Origin: Suillus spraguei
Taxonomy: Eukaryota; Basidiomycota; Agaricomycetes; Boletales; Suillaceae
DNA length: 64,000 nt
Reading direction: 5' to 3'
NCBI GenBank assembly: GCA_016800925.1
Contig: JABCPU010000277.1
Span: forward strand, 26,115 to 90,114
The position numbers were made by a program, and so were the translations under genes. Under the pieces are notes generated by a model that was given only the letters and a program-made list of their open reading frames with translations, had not been told where the DNA came from and did no database searches. Of the stretch, positions 20,946 through 31,599 are shown in pieces. The stretch's first letter is position 1. Every line of letters starts with the position of its first letter.

Positions 20946-21817
20946 CAGTCACGCAATTCATGAAATTCGAGGGGTAACTGATGGACCGGGCGTTGTCGAG
21001 GTTCCGTGATCTAGCTGTTTTGTCAGAAGATGCGCTTGCGAGGACGCGGCCATTCTGAGATATTGCAGTGGCATAAACAGCGTCTCTGGGCCCATCCAGC
21101 ACAATGATCTCCTTCCATGTGTTGGTATTCCATTTCCTAAACGAGGAATCGGCTGACCTGGAGACAAGTGTTTTTCCATCTGGGGTCCAAGCTAGGCACT
21201 GCACCGTGCAATGTATGTGTCCTTCGAGACTGGCGACAAGCTTGCCTGTTTTTGCATCCCATATTTTGACTGCGGAATATGGCCATGCCATTAATCCAGG
21301 AATCGGCTTGTCGCGTCCACTAGTCGCAATCATGGTCATGTCTGGCGAGTAGACAACTGCGTACACGCATTCAATCTCGATTAGACCCAGGATTGTCTCC
21401 GTCCTCCACGTCCCATTGCCTTGCAGTCCCATCGTAGGATCCGCTAACCACCCGCCGACCATCCCGACTCCAACAGACAGACACCACCCAATTTGTATGT
21501 CCCATCCATTTTGCGATGGCTTTGCCTGTGTCGATGTCCCACAACCTCACTCCACCATCCACACTTCCGCTAACCACTCTCTTCCTATTTGGAGACAACG
21601 ACATTGTGCATACTCCACTCTCTCCATCCCGCCAGTCGTCTCCTATCTGTTTCCCACTCTTCAAGTTCCATACCCGCAGCGAGCCGTCTCTTGAACAAGT
21701 CATCAATCGTTGTCCGTCTGGCAGATGTATGGCCCCAGTGACCCGATCAGTGTGTCCTTCAAATTTCTGGTGGGGAGTTATCGTTGGTGACTCCTGGATG
21801 AATGAAGACTCGGACAT
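20782..21817 (-). pseudogene. WD40-repeat protein, one frame break
   Basis: Starts at ATG 21817. Blades are visible as 'RLMTCSRDGSLRVWNL', 'KRVVSGSVDGGVRLWDI', 'RRVVSGSYDGTARQWDV', then, after a frame shift near 21400, 'YSAVKIWDAKTG', 'DSSFRKWNTNTW' and 'SDKTARSRNLD', ending in TGA near 20784. WD40 proteins fold as a beta propeller and act as protein-binding platforms; this variable type (high-identity repeats, Arg-rich tail) is common and expanding in Agaricomycetes, where a role in nonself recognition has been suggested for related NLR proteins. No nucleotidase or effector domain is visible here. The frame shift sits at a GGAGAC string and one missing base would heal it, so error or early decay are both possible. 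Confidence 0.75.
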
Positions 21818-22943
21818 GATTAACTATTGGGAGGAGCTCCGTCTCAGCTATCATCTAATGAAGTCCAAACTATCACTGTCACTTACGACGATATGTTTCC
21901 TGGGCAGTCTCGATATGTTGGTACCAAGACACGAGAGTTGAGTCTACTGGGAGTTCGGGTACGCTGTGGCGTTGACTATTCAGTGCTATGCAATAAAGCT
22001 CGAAGGTAATGACACAAATAGAAGAATGCTCCTTGTCGAGTGACAGGATAAAAGTTTACGATTCGAGGGTCCAGAAAACAATGCTGTACCACCACTTATC
22101 AACTCAGTATATAGCCAGTGAGTATTGGACAGAAACGAATAGCACAAGTACATTGCTGTATAGTTACCTTGCGGTGCAAGGTGGGAGTGATAACATGCTG
22201 TGCTACATAAAAATACAGTTTAACAGTTGTTTATGTAGTACTCTGCGAGGAGCAGAGTAATTTGCTTTTGTTTATTCACACTTTCGTGATAGCATTAGTT
22301 ATTTTGTTTAGATTTACATAAAGGAGACACCTGAATAATTTCGTCGCACTATTTAGTGACAGCTTCAGGCCTTCAGATCTAGGTCTCCCTAGCCGATTCC
22401 TCTTCAAACGTGTTTGTCATCTCAAAGTTGCCAACTCTCGATAAGACATGCATTTTACTGTGTTTCTCACCACCAGGACTTTTGTGATTAACTTTGACTT
22501 CCAGTCTTCCACGTTACAACTACCACATGCAAACATTTACCTTTACACTGGGCGTTCACCCAAACTCGGGTTCGCCTTCACTAAGTCCTGCATGACATCT
22601 CTCACGATTCTGCCGTGTGCTTTTGCAAACTTCGTCCTTTGTACGACCCTAGATGATGTCGCGATTTTTGTAGCAAGCCAGGTTGTTGCTCACAATGTCG
22701 GTTCCCTAGTCATCATTTTGTGAGAGGGGATATCTCTAATCCTAACATTATCCTCGTAAGGCCTGAATCGTGGATTACTTGTACGATCTACAGCAGAGAT
22801 GGGAGAGCTCAGCCACCATTCGAAGGCATCGAGGAGTATAAAGTCAAATTCAGTAGCGTAAGGTAGTAGGCTCTCATACGGACATATATTGCGCCATCCT
22901 GTGCGAGTAAACTCGTTAAGTCACCACTGATGCCAGAAGTAAC
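21818..22943. other. intergenic between the WD40 gene and NFU1
   Basis: No gene recognised. A 91-codon plus-strand frame at 22448-22723 is hydrophobic but lacks motifs and splice support. Confidence 0.35.
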
Positions 22944-23940
22944 TCACTTGGAATTTTTATTCTTTCCATTCTTCGCTAGCCGTTCCTCAAGCTTGGCAAA
23001 TTCATCCAATGCAATGACCTCCTCTTCATCCAAGATCTGGTTCGTCATCAGCTAGAGTCAAACACTGCAGAGAAGTTTGAGCATACCTGCTCTACACCCT
23101 TCACCTCCGGGATATAATGCATTAACATCCTCTCAATTCCCGACTTCAACGTTACGGCGCTGGATGAGCACCCTCTACAGCTTCCCTTCAATTTAACTTT
23201 TACAAATCCTTCGTCACTGAACCCTCGGTATTCTATATCACCACCGTCCTCCATTATCGCTGGTCGGACACGAGTTTCAAGTAGCTCTTTGATCATTGCT
23301 ACCGTCTCAGAGTCTGTGTCAAGAATCTGAGTGTCCTGAGGGCCAGCGGCTTCTCTGTCCTCTTCCGACCGGAAAAGTGGCATACCAGAAGAGAAATGCT
23401 CCATAAGTATTGAGTAAATCTCTGGCTTGAGGACTGCCCATGGGTTTTCGCTGTCCTTCGACACGGTGACGAAATCTGGTCCATAAAAAATGGCTTTGAC
23501 ACCCTCGATGCCCATAAGACGGATAGCAAGTGGAGATTTTAATGCTGATCGCGTGTCAAGGAACTCAGCAGTTCCTTCGCCCATGACACCTACACCAGGT
23601 ATGAATTTAAGAGAATCGTCGTTGGGTGTGATCTCTGTCTGTATGAACATGGATCGACCTGGACATACATCAATAATTTACAGGAACATATCAGAGACAA
23701 AAAATGGGACGTACATTGTGGAGATGCTATGCTGAACAATGGTGCAGCTTTCGGGGCGTGAATACCTGAGGCAGTTGCAAGTGTGGGTCCGCGATGCACG
23801 GCTGCGCGTACAGGCGTGGATGAAATTGTTCTTGTCCAGGACCGAACAGCAGATTCGATTGTGCGGTTTGAGGCAGAGCGCGCGCTGGACAGGGCTCTGA
23901 TAGATCTGGAGGCAAGCCCAGGCATGACAGTCATAAGCAT
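22944..23940 (-). CDS. NFU1: mitochondrial NifU-like iron-sulfur scaffold protein NFU1
   Basis: Late-acting mitochondrial carrier that delivers Fe4S4 clusters to enzymes such as lipoyl synthase and complex II. Exon 1 (ATG 23940) encodes an Arg/Ser-rich, acid-poor presequence typical of matrix import. An intron of about 52 bp follows (about 23661-23712). Exon 2 begins 'CRSMFIQTEITPNDD' and covers the Nfu N-terminal domain ('GVKAIFYGPDFVTVSKD'). It then gives the NifU-like domain with 'VRPAIMEDGGDIEYRGF' and the cluster-binding C-x2-C in 'GSCRGCSSS'. A last intron (about 23036-23085) leads to an acidic C-terminal exon ending 'KNGKNKNSK' and TGA at 22944-22946. Without that intron the frame would stop sooner at 23048. 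All family landmarks are present and in frame. Confidence 0.93.
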
Positions 23941-24013
23941 ATTACTATGAGGTGCTCGCTTATTCACATGCTGGTTCAAAATAGGAACAAACACTGACGT
24001 CGACAAACATTAA

Positions 24014-24361
24014 CACTGCGGACACGAGATTTTAGTCAGGCCCTAATCAGAGGAAGACGACGTGTGTAAACCGACTCTAAACGTAGGTACCCTTCAATTC
24101 CGATGGGTCGCAAAATTTGGTCGTTCGGTCCGAAGCAACACACTTAAACATCCAACTTCGTCGACACGTCTAAAATTTTAGACCCCTCACTGCGGAAACG
24201 AGATTTTAGTCAGACCCTAATCAGAGGAAGGCGACGTGTGTAACCCGACTCTAAACGTAGGTACCCTTGTAATCAGACGCAAATTCGATGGGACGCACAA
24301 TTTGGTCGTTCGATCCGAGGTAACACATCTAAACAGACACTTCCGACCACGCCGACATGTC
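24014..24361. repeat. tandem duplication, two ~174-bp units
   Basis: CACTGCGG(A)ACGAGATTTTAGTCAG starts at 24014 and again at 24188, and the downstream 150 bp also match (for example AATCAGAGGAAG.CGACGTGTGTAA and ACTCTAAACGTAGGTACCCTT). The repeat begins 74 bp upstream of the NFU1 start codon, so it may overlap its promoter. Confidence 0.85.
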
Positions 24362-25947
24362 TTTTCAGACCCCCGTTTCTTCTCTTCAAATACTTGCTAT
24401 TCCACCACTAACCAACCTTGCAAATTCAATCTTTTGACGTCTGTTAGGTTATGCTTAGAGCAAAGTGAGTTTTTCGAAAAATTCTCAAGTCCCGCGTTAC
24501 AGCTTGTTCCTACTACTCACGCTATGGCAGTCCGCGATGCAATCAAGCTCGAGCTCCCCATGGGAGTGAAAACATTTAAATTAACTTTTGAGTGCAGAAC
24601 GCCAGGGCCCATAGTAAGTCCCTTGTACAGCTAAACTGATGTCAACTGATTTTTTATGTAGGACATTGAAATATCTATCCGCAAGCCTGTCCGGTGGCTA
24701 AGCTCATCAGCAGGTACTATGGGAGATCCTGACACCAGCGACGTGCACACTGAGACACAGGGAGTGCTTAACAATTGGCTGGAGTCACAGAAAGCTGTAA
24801 GCTCTTGCTTAGTTCTATTGACCTATGTTACTTACTAGATTTCAAGGAATATCAATCATTCTTATTGGGCGCTGCTAGGGCAGATCCTCCAGTAGTAAAT
24901 GATAGTTTGACTGAACCTGAGTTAGCTGACTGCTGGAGTTTTTTTGGTTGACTTCTTTTGCGTTGCTGAATAGCATATATTCGACATCTAGTATCTCAAA
25001 TTTTGAGTTCGGATCTTCACGCAGATGTTATGTTGACTTAGTAAGTCCATAAGTTATATTTTTCGATTGTTCACCCTCACCCTTCTGTCGTCCCAGACTC
25101 GATCAATGACTTCTTGAATGAACGCTGCATTAACTTCGCCATCTACAATACCAGGACTGAGAGATACTGCACAGGTCCGGAAACATGGGGTGAATGATCA
25201 TCTGGTGCTGTTCATTAATATTGTGCCTAGGGATGAATGGCGTGTCTGGTAGGTTGTTATTACCCGACACTCTTCCACTATTCTCATTTACACCATCTCC
25301 CCCAGCTAATAATACGTGAGTTTCTGTGTTCACATCGAGTTAATTCTGATTGTTTACCATTGCGGGATTGAGTACCTGTGGTCCGCTGAAGTATTCATCA
25401 TGCTGCAGCAAGTCCTTGTTAGGCAAGTTGAGCGGGGATGGCCCAGAATGAGGCTGGCCAAATTGGTGGGTACCACTCATTTGAGACTGGCACTCTTGAC
25501 TAGTGCCTTGTTGGCTAGGATACATGGGGGCGCCGCTTGGGCGTCTCTGGACATTGGGACCCATTGGGGTGTAGAGAACGAGGGGAATAGCGAGCAAGAA
25601 GCCATGGGGCTCCGAAGCAAATAGTAAATCCTAGGAAGCATACAGACCACATGTATATTATTCTTTGCAAAGTCTAATCAGATCTGTTTTGTATACGTAT
25701 GCAGACAGAATGCAGATGTACACAACGTGTTTTCAGATATGATACTGATGTCGGATTAGATACACAGATAACTAATCTACCTCCGCACAGCTTGTGTATT
25801 CAGTGTTGGGTTAGAGTCTTCCCTGTGTACCTCTCACGAGCCTAGCGCTTCGGGATTTGCGTTGTATGCGACATCTGTTTATATTCCGCATATATGGTCT
25901 ATCCCTACACTAATCGGATCTGCCTAAAATCTCGTTTCCGCAGTGAG
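24186..25947. mobile_element. TIR-bounded 1.76-kb block, possible DNA transposon
   Basis: CTCACTGCGGAAACGAGATT followed by TTAG at 24186-24209 is an exact inverted match of 25924-25947, with partial similarity extending a few bases inward. The interior holds no recognisable transposase. It has a plus-strand frame around 24400-24620 with a possible spliced continuation at 24660-24800, and a minus-strand Gln/Pro/Asn-rich frame. No clear target-site duplication is seen, so the outer limits are uncertain; the left end could instead be the outer tandem copy at 24014. Confidence 0.5.
25130..25620 (-). CDS. hypothetical Pro/Gln/Asn-rich protein (doubtful)
   Basis: On the minus strand a frame runs from about 25620 to 25130 with a single in-frame TAA near 25345 that could lie in a short intron. 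Composition is low in complexity (Gln, Pro, Ser, Asn) with 'QFGQPHSGPSPLNLPNKD' as a representative piece. No domain is recognised and no good start is identified. It lies inside the TIR-bounded block and may be its cargo or spurious. Confidence 0.25.
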
Positions 25948-26808
25948 TGTGGGAACACCCAAAACATCGCCCAAATATAGTATGCCCCACAATTATAATT
26001 ATCCCCACACCACACCACAATAGCTCCCCTTACATATATAAGTAGTAGTTTAGTATATATATCTATGGTATAATATAATAGACCGCTTTTTTGTCTATTT
26101 GTGTGCCTGCTCCCCCAGGGGGTATTCAAAATAGCCTAGGGTACAGAACACTTTCGCAACTTTGTCCCTTTAATATGGAAGTGCTCTATTGTATTCAGAA
26201 CTCATTTAAAAGGATATATGAAGGGATTCCAAACTTTATTTGGTCCCTTGAGGCGCCCTGCATCAATAGATATAGCATATATACATGAAAACACAAAATA
26301 TGTTCCCATGTGATTATTTCCAGGTGGATAGACTTAGAAAAATGATATGATTTCCAGGATCTGTTAAACAATAGGAAGAATGTATCAGGGGCCCATTACT
26401 ATATGAAAACACCTTGTTGCATAGTACACCCCCCTCTCCTGGTGGTTTGCCCCCTGTGAAATTTTACTGTAGGACCGGACCTTCAGGATGGTAGGGAGTC
26501 TATTACTATGTGTATCTAGAGTATATCTATCACCTAGCTACTCCGGAATATCACCATGGTCCTTCTACAGGAACAAAAGCACACAGAATCGCATTTTTGA
26601 CAGTTTTGATATTTTTCAGTATTTTACCCTTTCACACATTGTCCACTCTGCTCATACATTAGCAGTGTGCATATGGATGATTTTTATGTCCAGGATCAGT
26701 TCAAAATAGGCCGGAGTTTTGAGATAGTGTATATACTTGTTATTTCTACTGATAAGGGACCTATACCTTCAAACCATCGAAATTTGATGATCGGACACAT
26801 GGAGCACA
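25948..26808. other. AT-rich intergenic DNA, no gene seen
   Basis: Many TATATA strings and short frames only. Nothing supports a gene. Confidence 0.4.
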
Positions 26809-27135
26809 CGTTGATCTGGTGCACGAACAATGTTCTTGCCTAGTGCTTGACATCCGACCTCCGGCAGATGTTCACTGAGGGTCAATTTGATCCAAAAAAT
26901 CTCACCGCCCTAGCGCATCATTTGAAGATTCCGCAGTCTCTCATGTTCATGAATAGCCCAGGTCCCAATTTTCGGTATCCTGTGTCAGAGTTTGGAACAC
27001 GCATCATTTCGATTTGAGCATCGTGCGAGCATCGCATCGACATTAGACTCTTTTGAGTCCACTGATATCGAGCACTTTCTTGGATACTTGGGTTTGTCTA
27101 CCACTGTAGGGGCAGAAATTCTCTGATCTGGACAT
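26809..27135 (+). repeat. direct repeat, left copy (~320 bp), with a coding-like remnant
   Basis: Bases 26809-27135 recur at about 28972-29281 with roughly one difference per 10-15 bases and several gaps. Both copies keep an open stretch reading 'LTALAHHLKIP' followed by 'SLMFMNSPGPNF', after which the two diverge by frame. The protein is not recognised. The repeats bracket the small secreted-protein gene and about 1.8 kb of other DNA. Confidence 0.8.
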
Positions 27136-27685
27136 CAGCACCATGAATATATTTGTGTACAATGTAAAGCACCAGTAACTGTAGAATCAGTCATCATAGT
27201 ACAACAAACAGCACTCTTGGCACCACTTCCAAGACATTCCCATGGTCTTTCGAAGCCGGTTTCGATGTTAAGTTGAAAGACCGTCCCCGGGAAGGTCTCC
27301 CCCAGGTGCCGCAATAGGCTCCTGCCTTTGAGAAAGTGGAGTGAGTGAGAGAAAAATGACGAGTATCAACTTCTTAACTTTGTCGCTGCGCTGGCAGGGT
27401 CACTGCAGGTTCAAATGACGAATGAGAGATCAGGATTCAGGATGAGGCCGAGGGGTTAAGCGAACTTTCTGTGCTTACGAAGAAGAGGATCGTCGATTAT
27501 GGCTGCTGGCACTGCAGGTTCTGCCAAAATTCTGCCATCCCACAGCAATCGCCCAATCAATCAAAGTCATGCACATGAGTACGTGCAGGATATATAAGCT
27601 GATCGTCATCCTACAGTGTTCCCCCATCCTCAGAGATATCATTCGAAATCCCCCTCAGAAAATTGTATATTGCCTCGCACAGAAA

Positions 27686-27905
27686 ATGCGTTTATCAATC
27701 CCCGCTGTTGTTGTTGCTTTGACAGCATCTATGTTTGTCGATGCGTGTTCGTGGTATGGCGAAACTTGCGCTACAACTGCCGACTGTTGCCCCAACTTGG
27801 ACTTGTCTTGTGAACCTGATGTAGTGAGTATGAGCAGATCGCTGTGCAACCAAGATTCAACCACAATGATGACTCACCTGCACACCTTAGAAACTCTGCG
27901 GTTAA
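27686..27905 (+). CDS. small cysteine-rich secreted protein, knottin-like spacing (50 aa)
   Basis: Two exons (27686-27823 and 27891-27905) with a 67-bp intron that starts GTGAGT and ends TTAG; the second exon adds Lys-Leu-Cys-Gly and a TAA. The first 20 residues form a signal peptide with a Val/Ala core ending Val-Asp-Ala. The mature part of 30 residues has six cysteines spaced C-x6-C-x5-C-C-x6-C-x6-C, the classic inhibitor-cystine-knot arrangement. Such tiny secreted knottin-like proteins are frequent in mushrooms; function is unknown and nothing here indicates a target. Reading through the donor without splicing would lose the sixth cysteine, which supports the intron. ATG 27686 is the only start giving a signal peptide. 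Confidence 0.75.
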
Positions 27906-28971
27906 TATTGAACCATTTAGAAAATGGAGCCGGCAGCCTGAGCGGCACGTAATTATTTTTTCTGCTTTTGCTTTGGCATTATGGTTGATGGTGCAATATC
28001 TAGTTCGGAGCCCATCAGTACAGTTGTATTTGGAGTCTTGGACGAGTTTTCATACTGCTCGAGCGATGTAAAATATTTGAATGTAATGCTTGGCAGCCCG
28101 TAACTGGCACTGGTGAGGCCAAAATCGCCAAATTCACTGCTGCGACAGCAAGCGAACGACTGCCATCATCGTGTAGTGATAATGCCATCAATATTGACGC
28201 AGAAGAGCTGACAAATGAGTCGCCTCATGTGGTTTCGGACTGCAGCTTGTCCCGGGCCAGAACCGAAAGTAATTCAAATCATTAATGATGGCAGTGCTAT
28301 GAATATGCAAGCCGCTTGCAAAGATCACGTCAGCAACATTCAAAATACAGAAGTGTTGACAAATGGGTCAGCATCATGTGGTCTCGGACTGCAGCTTGTG
28401 CAGAACTTGCGGAAGTTAGTTAAGGGATTGCTACCTCTGAGTATTCCCGTGAGTGAAAGCGACAAGCCCCTGTCACCGTTTGGAGGTGATCCTAGGCAAC
28501 AAGTCAGACCCTTGGGAAATGGTTAATCGGGCACTCGACAATGCTTAGTAGCCTTTGGGATATGGCAAAACACCTGAAAACCTTGCACGATGCATGCGTG
28601 AGTAGCAAGCCTGGTGGCTTACGTACACCTTCATATACTTATCATTTATGGTTCATTGCATCGTAGACTTAGCTTGTACCTTACTGTCGTCGTCATCCCG
28701 CAATCCAGAACGTGGTTTTGTTTTGTTTCGCGTGTCTCATCAGTGTTTCTTATCGTTGGCCACGTCTTGATTCCATCTCGGTATCAACGACCTTTGTAAC
28801 AAGCTGGGAATCAACGTCCGCTTCTTGGGCATCCACATGTTTGGAGATAAGCAGTGCACTTTCATGGCAGAAACATACCTTCCGAGATTCGAAAAGCAAG
28901 TTATATTTCTGTCACTGATCCTGACAATGATTTTTTAGTTCTGGACGAAGCAAAATTTCCTGAAATTACCG
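27906..28971. other. region between the direct repeats, degenerate
   Basis: A protein-like but broken stretch occurs at 28100-28270 (Ala/Ser/Asn-rich), with a partly similar second segment around 28330-28410 (both contain ATGTGGT.TCGGACTGCAGCTTGT). It looks like a decayed internal duplication. No gene is assigned. Confidence 0.4.
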
Positions 28972-29281
28972 TTGATCTGGTGCCCGAACAATGTTCTTGC
29001 CTTAGTACTTGACATCTGACCTCCGGCAGATGTTTATTGATGGTCAATTTGATTCAAAAAATCTCACCGCCCTAGCGCATCATTTGAAGATTCCGCGGTC
29101 TCTCATGTTCATGAATAGCCCAGGTCCCAATTTCGGTATCCTGTGGCAGAGTTTGGAACACGCATCGCATCGACATTAGATTCTTTCGGTGGGGTATCGT
29201 TCACTGATATCGAGTACTTTCTTTTGATACTCGAGTTTTGTCTACCACTGTAGGAGCAGAAGTTCTCTGATCTGAACAGTA
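28972..29281 (+). repeat. direct repeat, right copy
   Basis: Partner of 26809-27135; here the coding-like remnant continues as 'GILWQSLEHASHRH' before a stop. The copies are about 2.16 kb apart. Confidence 0.8.
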
Positions 29282-29609
29282 GTACCATGCCAATCAGCCA
29301 ACTTGTGAAGAAAGTGTTAAATCGTCATAGTTGTCATCGTTGTCATCGTCCATAGCACATTTCCTTTTTCTACTTTATCACGTGCATTCTTCTCACATAT
29401 AATACGCTTCGCTTCGGTTCCTCATACCTCAGTTGTTGTCTCCCAACACTGAGGTATGTTATTTGTTCTCTCGTCGTCCCGCCGTCTCTTATAATACTCT
29501 TTCTAGCGTGTTCATCAGGAAATCACCGAGATGTAGGTTTTTCTAGTTGTATGTGATCAGAGCACCCAAAAATAGCACATGCAGGTAAACCTTGGTAATT
29601 TTTGACTAT
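29282..29609. other. intergenic, no gene seen
   Basis: Contains CATAGTTGTCATCGTTGTCATCG-type short repeats near 29320-29345 and otherwise nothing notable. Confidence 0.3.
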
Positions 29610-30010
29610 GCAACAGCATCTAGATATCCAATGCCAGCTATGGGCTATGATATCAGTGCAATATTGATGACCCTTGGTATGGTCTTGCCATCACAGACCC
29701 ACTAGGCAATGTTCTGGCCTGACACTATCATCTTTCATCTTTGGTTATCTCCTCTTATCTGGCGCTCACTTCTTGGTGATAGTGTTGGAAGACTTGACTA
29801 CACAATAGCATCTAGATATTCAATGGCTACGGGTTATGATATCAGTGCAATATTGATGACCCTTGGTATGATCTTGCCATCACAGACCCACTAGGCAATG
29901 TTCTGGCCTGACACTATCATCTTTCATCTTTGGTTATCGCACTCACTTCTTGGTGATAGTATTGGAAGACTTGACCATGCAATAGCACTTAGATCATCCT
30001 CAATCGCGAC
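29610..30010. repeat. tandem repeat, unit 189 bp, about two and a half copies
   Basis: The strings CAATGTTCTGGCCTGACACTATC (at 29707 and 29896) and GTTATGATATCAGTGCAATATTG recur at a 189-bp spacing, with a partial copy from 29615. The third copy has a short deletion near 29938. Confidence 0.85.
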
Positions 30011-30360
30011 AGCGCCAGTCCCTGATACCACTGCCGGATACCTACGGACCATGCTGGCCTGTATTTCGCCATCTAGTGTTTACAATCATGATCTAATGGC
30101 ACACCGCTGAGCCACATGAAGGCCCTAAGATATTCATACTATAAGCCACTAGATTTTACCAAGACTAACATGTCTGAAAGATAGGAATATGATCTAAGAC
30201 AACTTTGAGGCCTACTAGTCCAACACGTCCGAAATCCAGAAAAACCATCAATGACAACTTTGAAGTCTGAGTTCATCAGTCATACATTGCGAAGTCGGAT
30301 TTTGAAATTTGATGCCTGACTTCTTCAACATGAGACCATTGCTGCCAAAGACAAAACATC

Positions 30361-30762
30361 ATGACATGCTCTGAATGACACAGTTCTGAATGATAAAGCC
30401 ATCAATGATGCGAAGAAGTTCAAGATTATGAAAAGATGAATCATTGGATAAAACACCGTTGACAAACTGCGCAAACGGGAGGATCCACCCACTGAGATCC
30501 GGACATATAATCCCTGAGACATCAAAGTACAACATCCTTCGGAACGACAGACGGCCAATTGCGCTTGCATTCACTTCGTGCTCAAGTACAGCATCTTGTT
30601 TGTGCTCCAGACGGGCCATCTTTGCTCTTTGGGAAGGAGAGATGATCTCCATCGACAACTTCTCGAGCACAGATGGACCAAACTCATGGTCCCAAAAAAT
30701 GCATCAGCGTCTGAAAGCGTGTATGATTCCAAGTGAGCAAGAAAAATGTTACACAGTTCCAC
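30361..30762 (-). pseudogene. unrecognised protein remnant
   Basis: On the minus strand two overlapping frames give a protein-like sequence that needs one added base near the T/A run at about 30697-30702. It includes 'LSMEIISPSQRAKMARLEHK', 'LSFRRMLYFDVSG' and 'RIIDGFIIQNC'. A start and splice sites are not clear, and I do not recognise the family. Confidence 0.35.
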
Positions 30763-31290
30763 CAGTGCAACTGAGGTGGAGGAATTAAGCCAAGGCGGGT
30801 CGTTGTGTACACTAAAAGCAAGGCATGCAGCAGCTGTGAGTGCACTATGAGTTACTGTGAGTGAAATGAAGTGAATAGGGCCAGGTCAAGTCATAGTACC
30901 TAAGTGAAGAGCACAAAAGCTTGATAAGGTAGCCCCTTCCTTCTTCTTTGATTTCAGAGTCAACAACAGTAATAATCTGGGCATATTTGGAGATTTTTTG
31001 ATCAGGACTCACCCACCCACTTTGATCAAAACACACATGTCGCACTGTTTAACATAAGAGTGCCATATGAACTGAGACTAAGAGCTCGTTCGGTAACTGT
31101 TTGTATAAGCCAAAATTTCGAAATACAGTACACTTTTTCATAACACATAACGTCGGGACCCCTCGCAGGCTATGCATTACCAAGTTGTGTGACATATGTG
31201 ACACATTGTGATGCCATGTGACCTCCCTCAGAGTGTGACAGTTGAGAGCGGTACAAAACATATCATTTTCTATTTACCACCGAAGTATGA
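30763..31290. other. intergenic up to the copia LTR
   Basis: No gene seen. A few TGTGACA-type words repeat near 31190-31240. Confidence 0.3.
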
Positions 31291-31599
31291 TGTTGGAATC
31301 CGAATGATCCGAGAGGAAAGAGAACGAAGGATCCGAGATAGGTACGAGTGAGAAGAGATAAGAAGAGTGGTCCGAGTGCAAGGCCAGAATGGCCAATAGC
31401 GTGTGCCAGCGTGACGACGTCATTACGCTGTGCAATATGCCGTTTGATTAGTTTTATTATTGTTGCTATTCCACTCACCTTATAGTAGGCGCTCAAGCGC
31501 AAAAACATCTCAGTTCTTTTCAAGAGACTGAGATGTAAGTACCTAGTCACCAGTCACCGTTTTTGCCCTGGCTAACGAGCATTTTAGTTACCTGTTATC
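31291..31599 (+). repeat. copia-1 5' LTR
   Basis: 309 bp, starts TGTTGGAATC and ends CTGTTATC. It aligns without gaps to the 3' LTR, with 12 differences (about 4 percent). Confidence 0.9.

Noticed and set aside
22448..22723. Hydrophobic 91-codon frame
   Set aside because: No motif, start context or splice sites, and no family resemblance.
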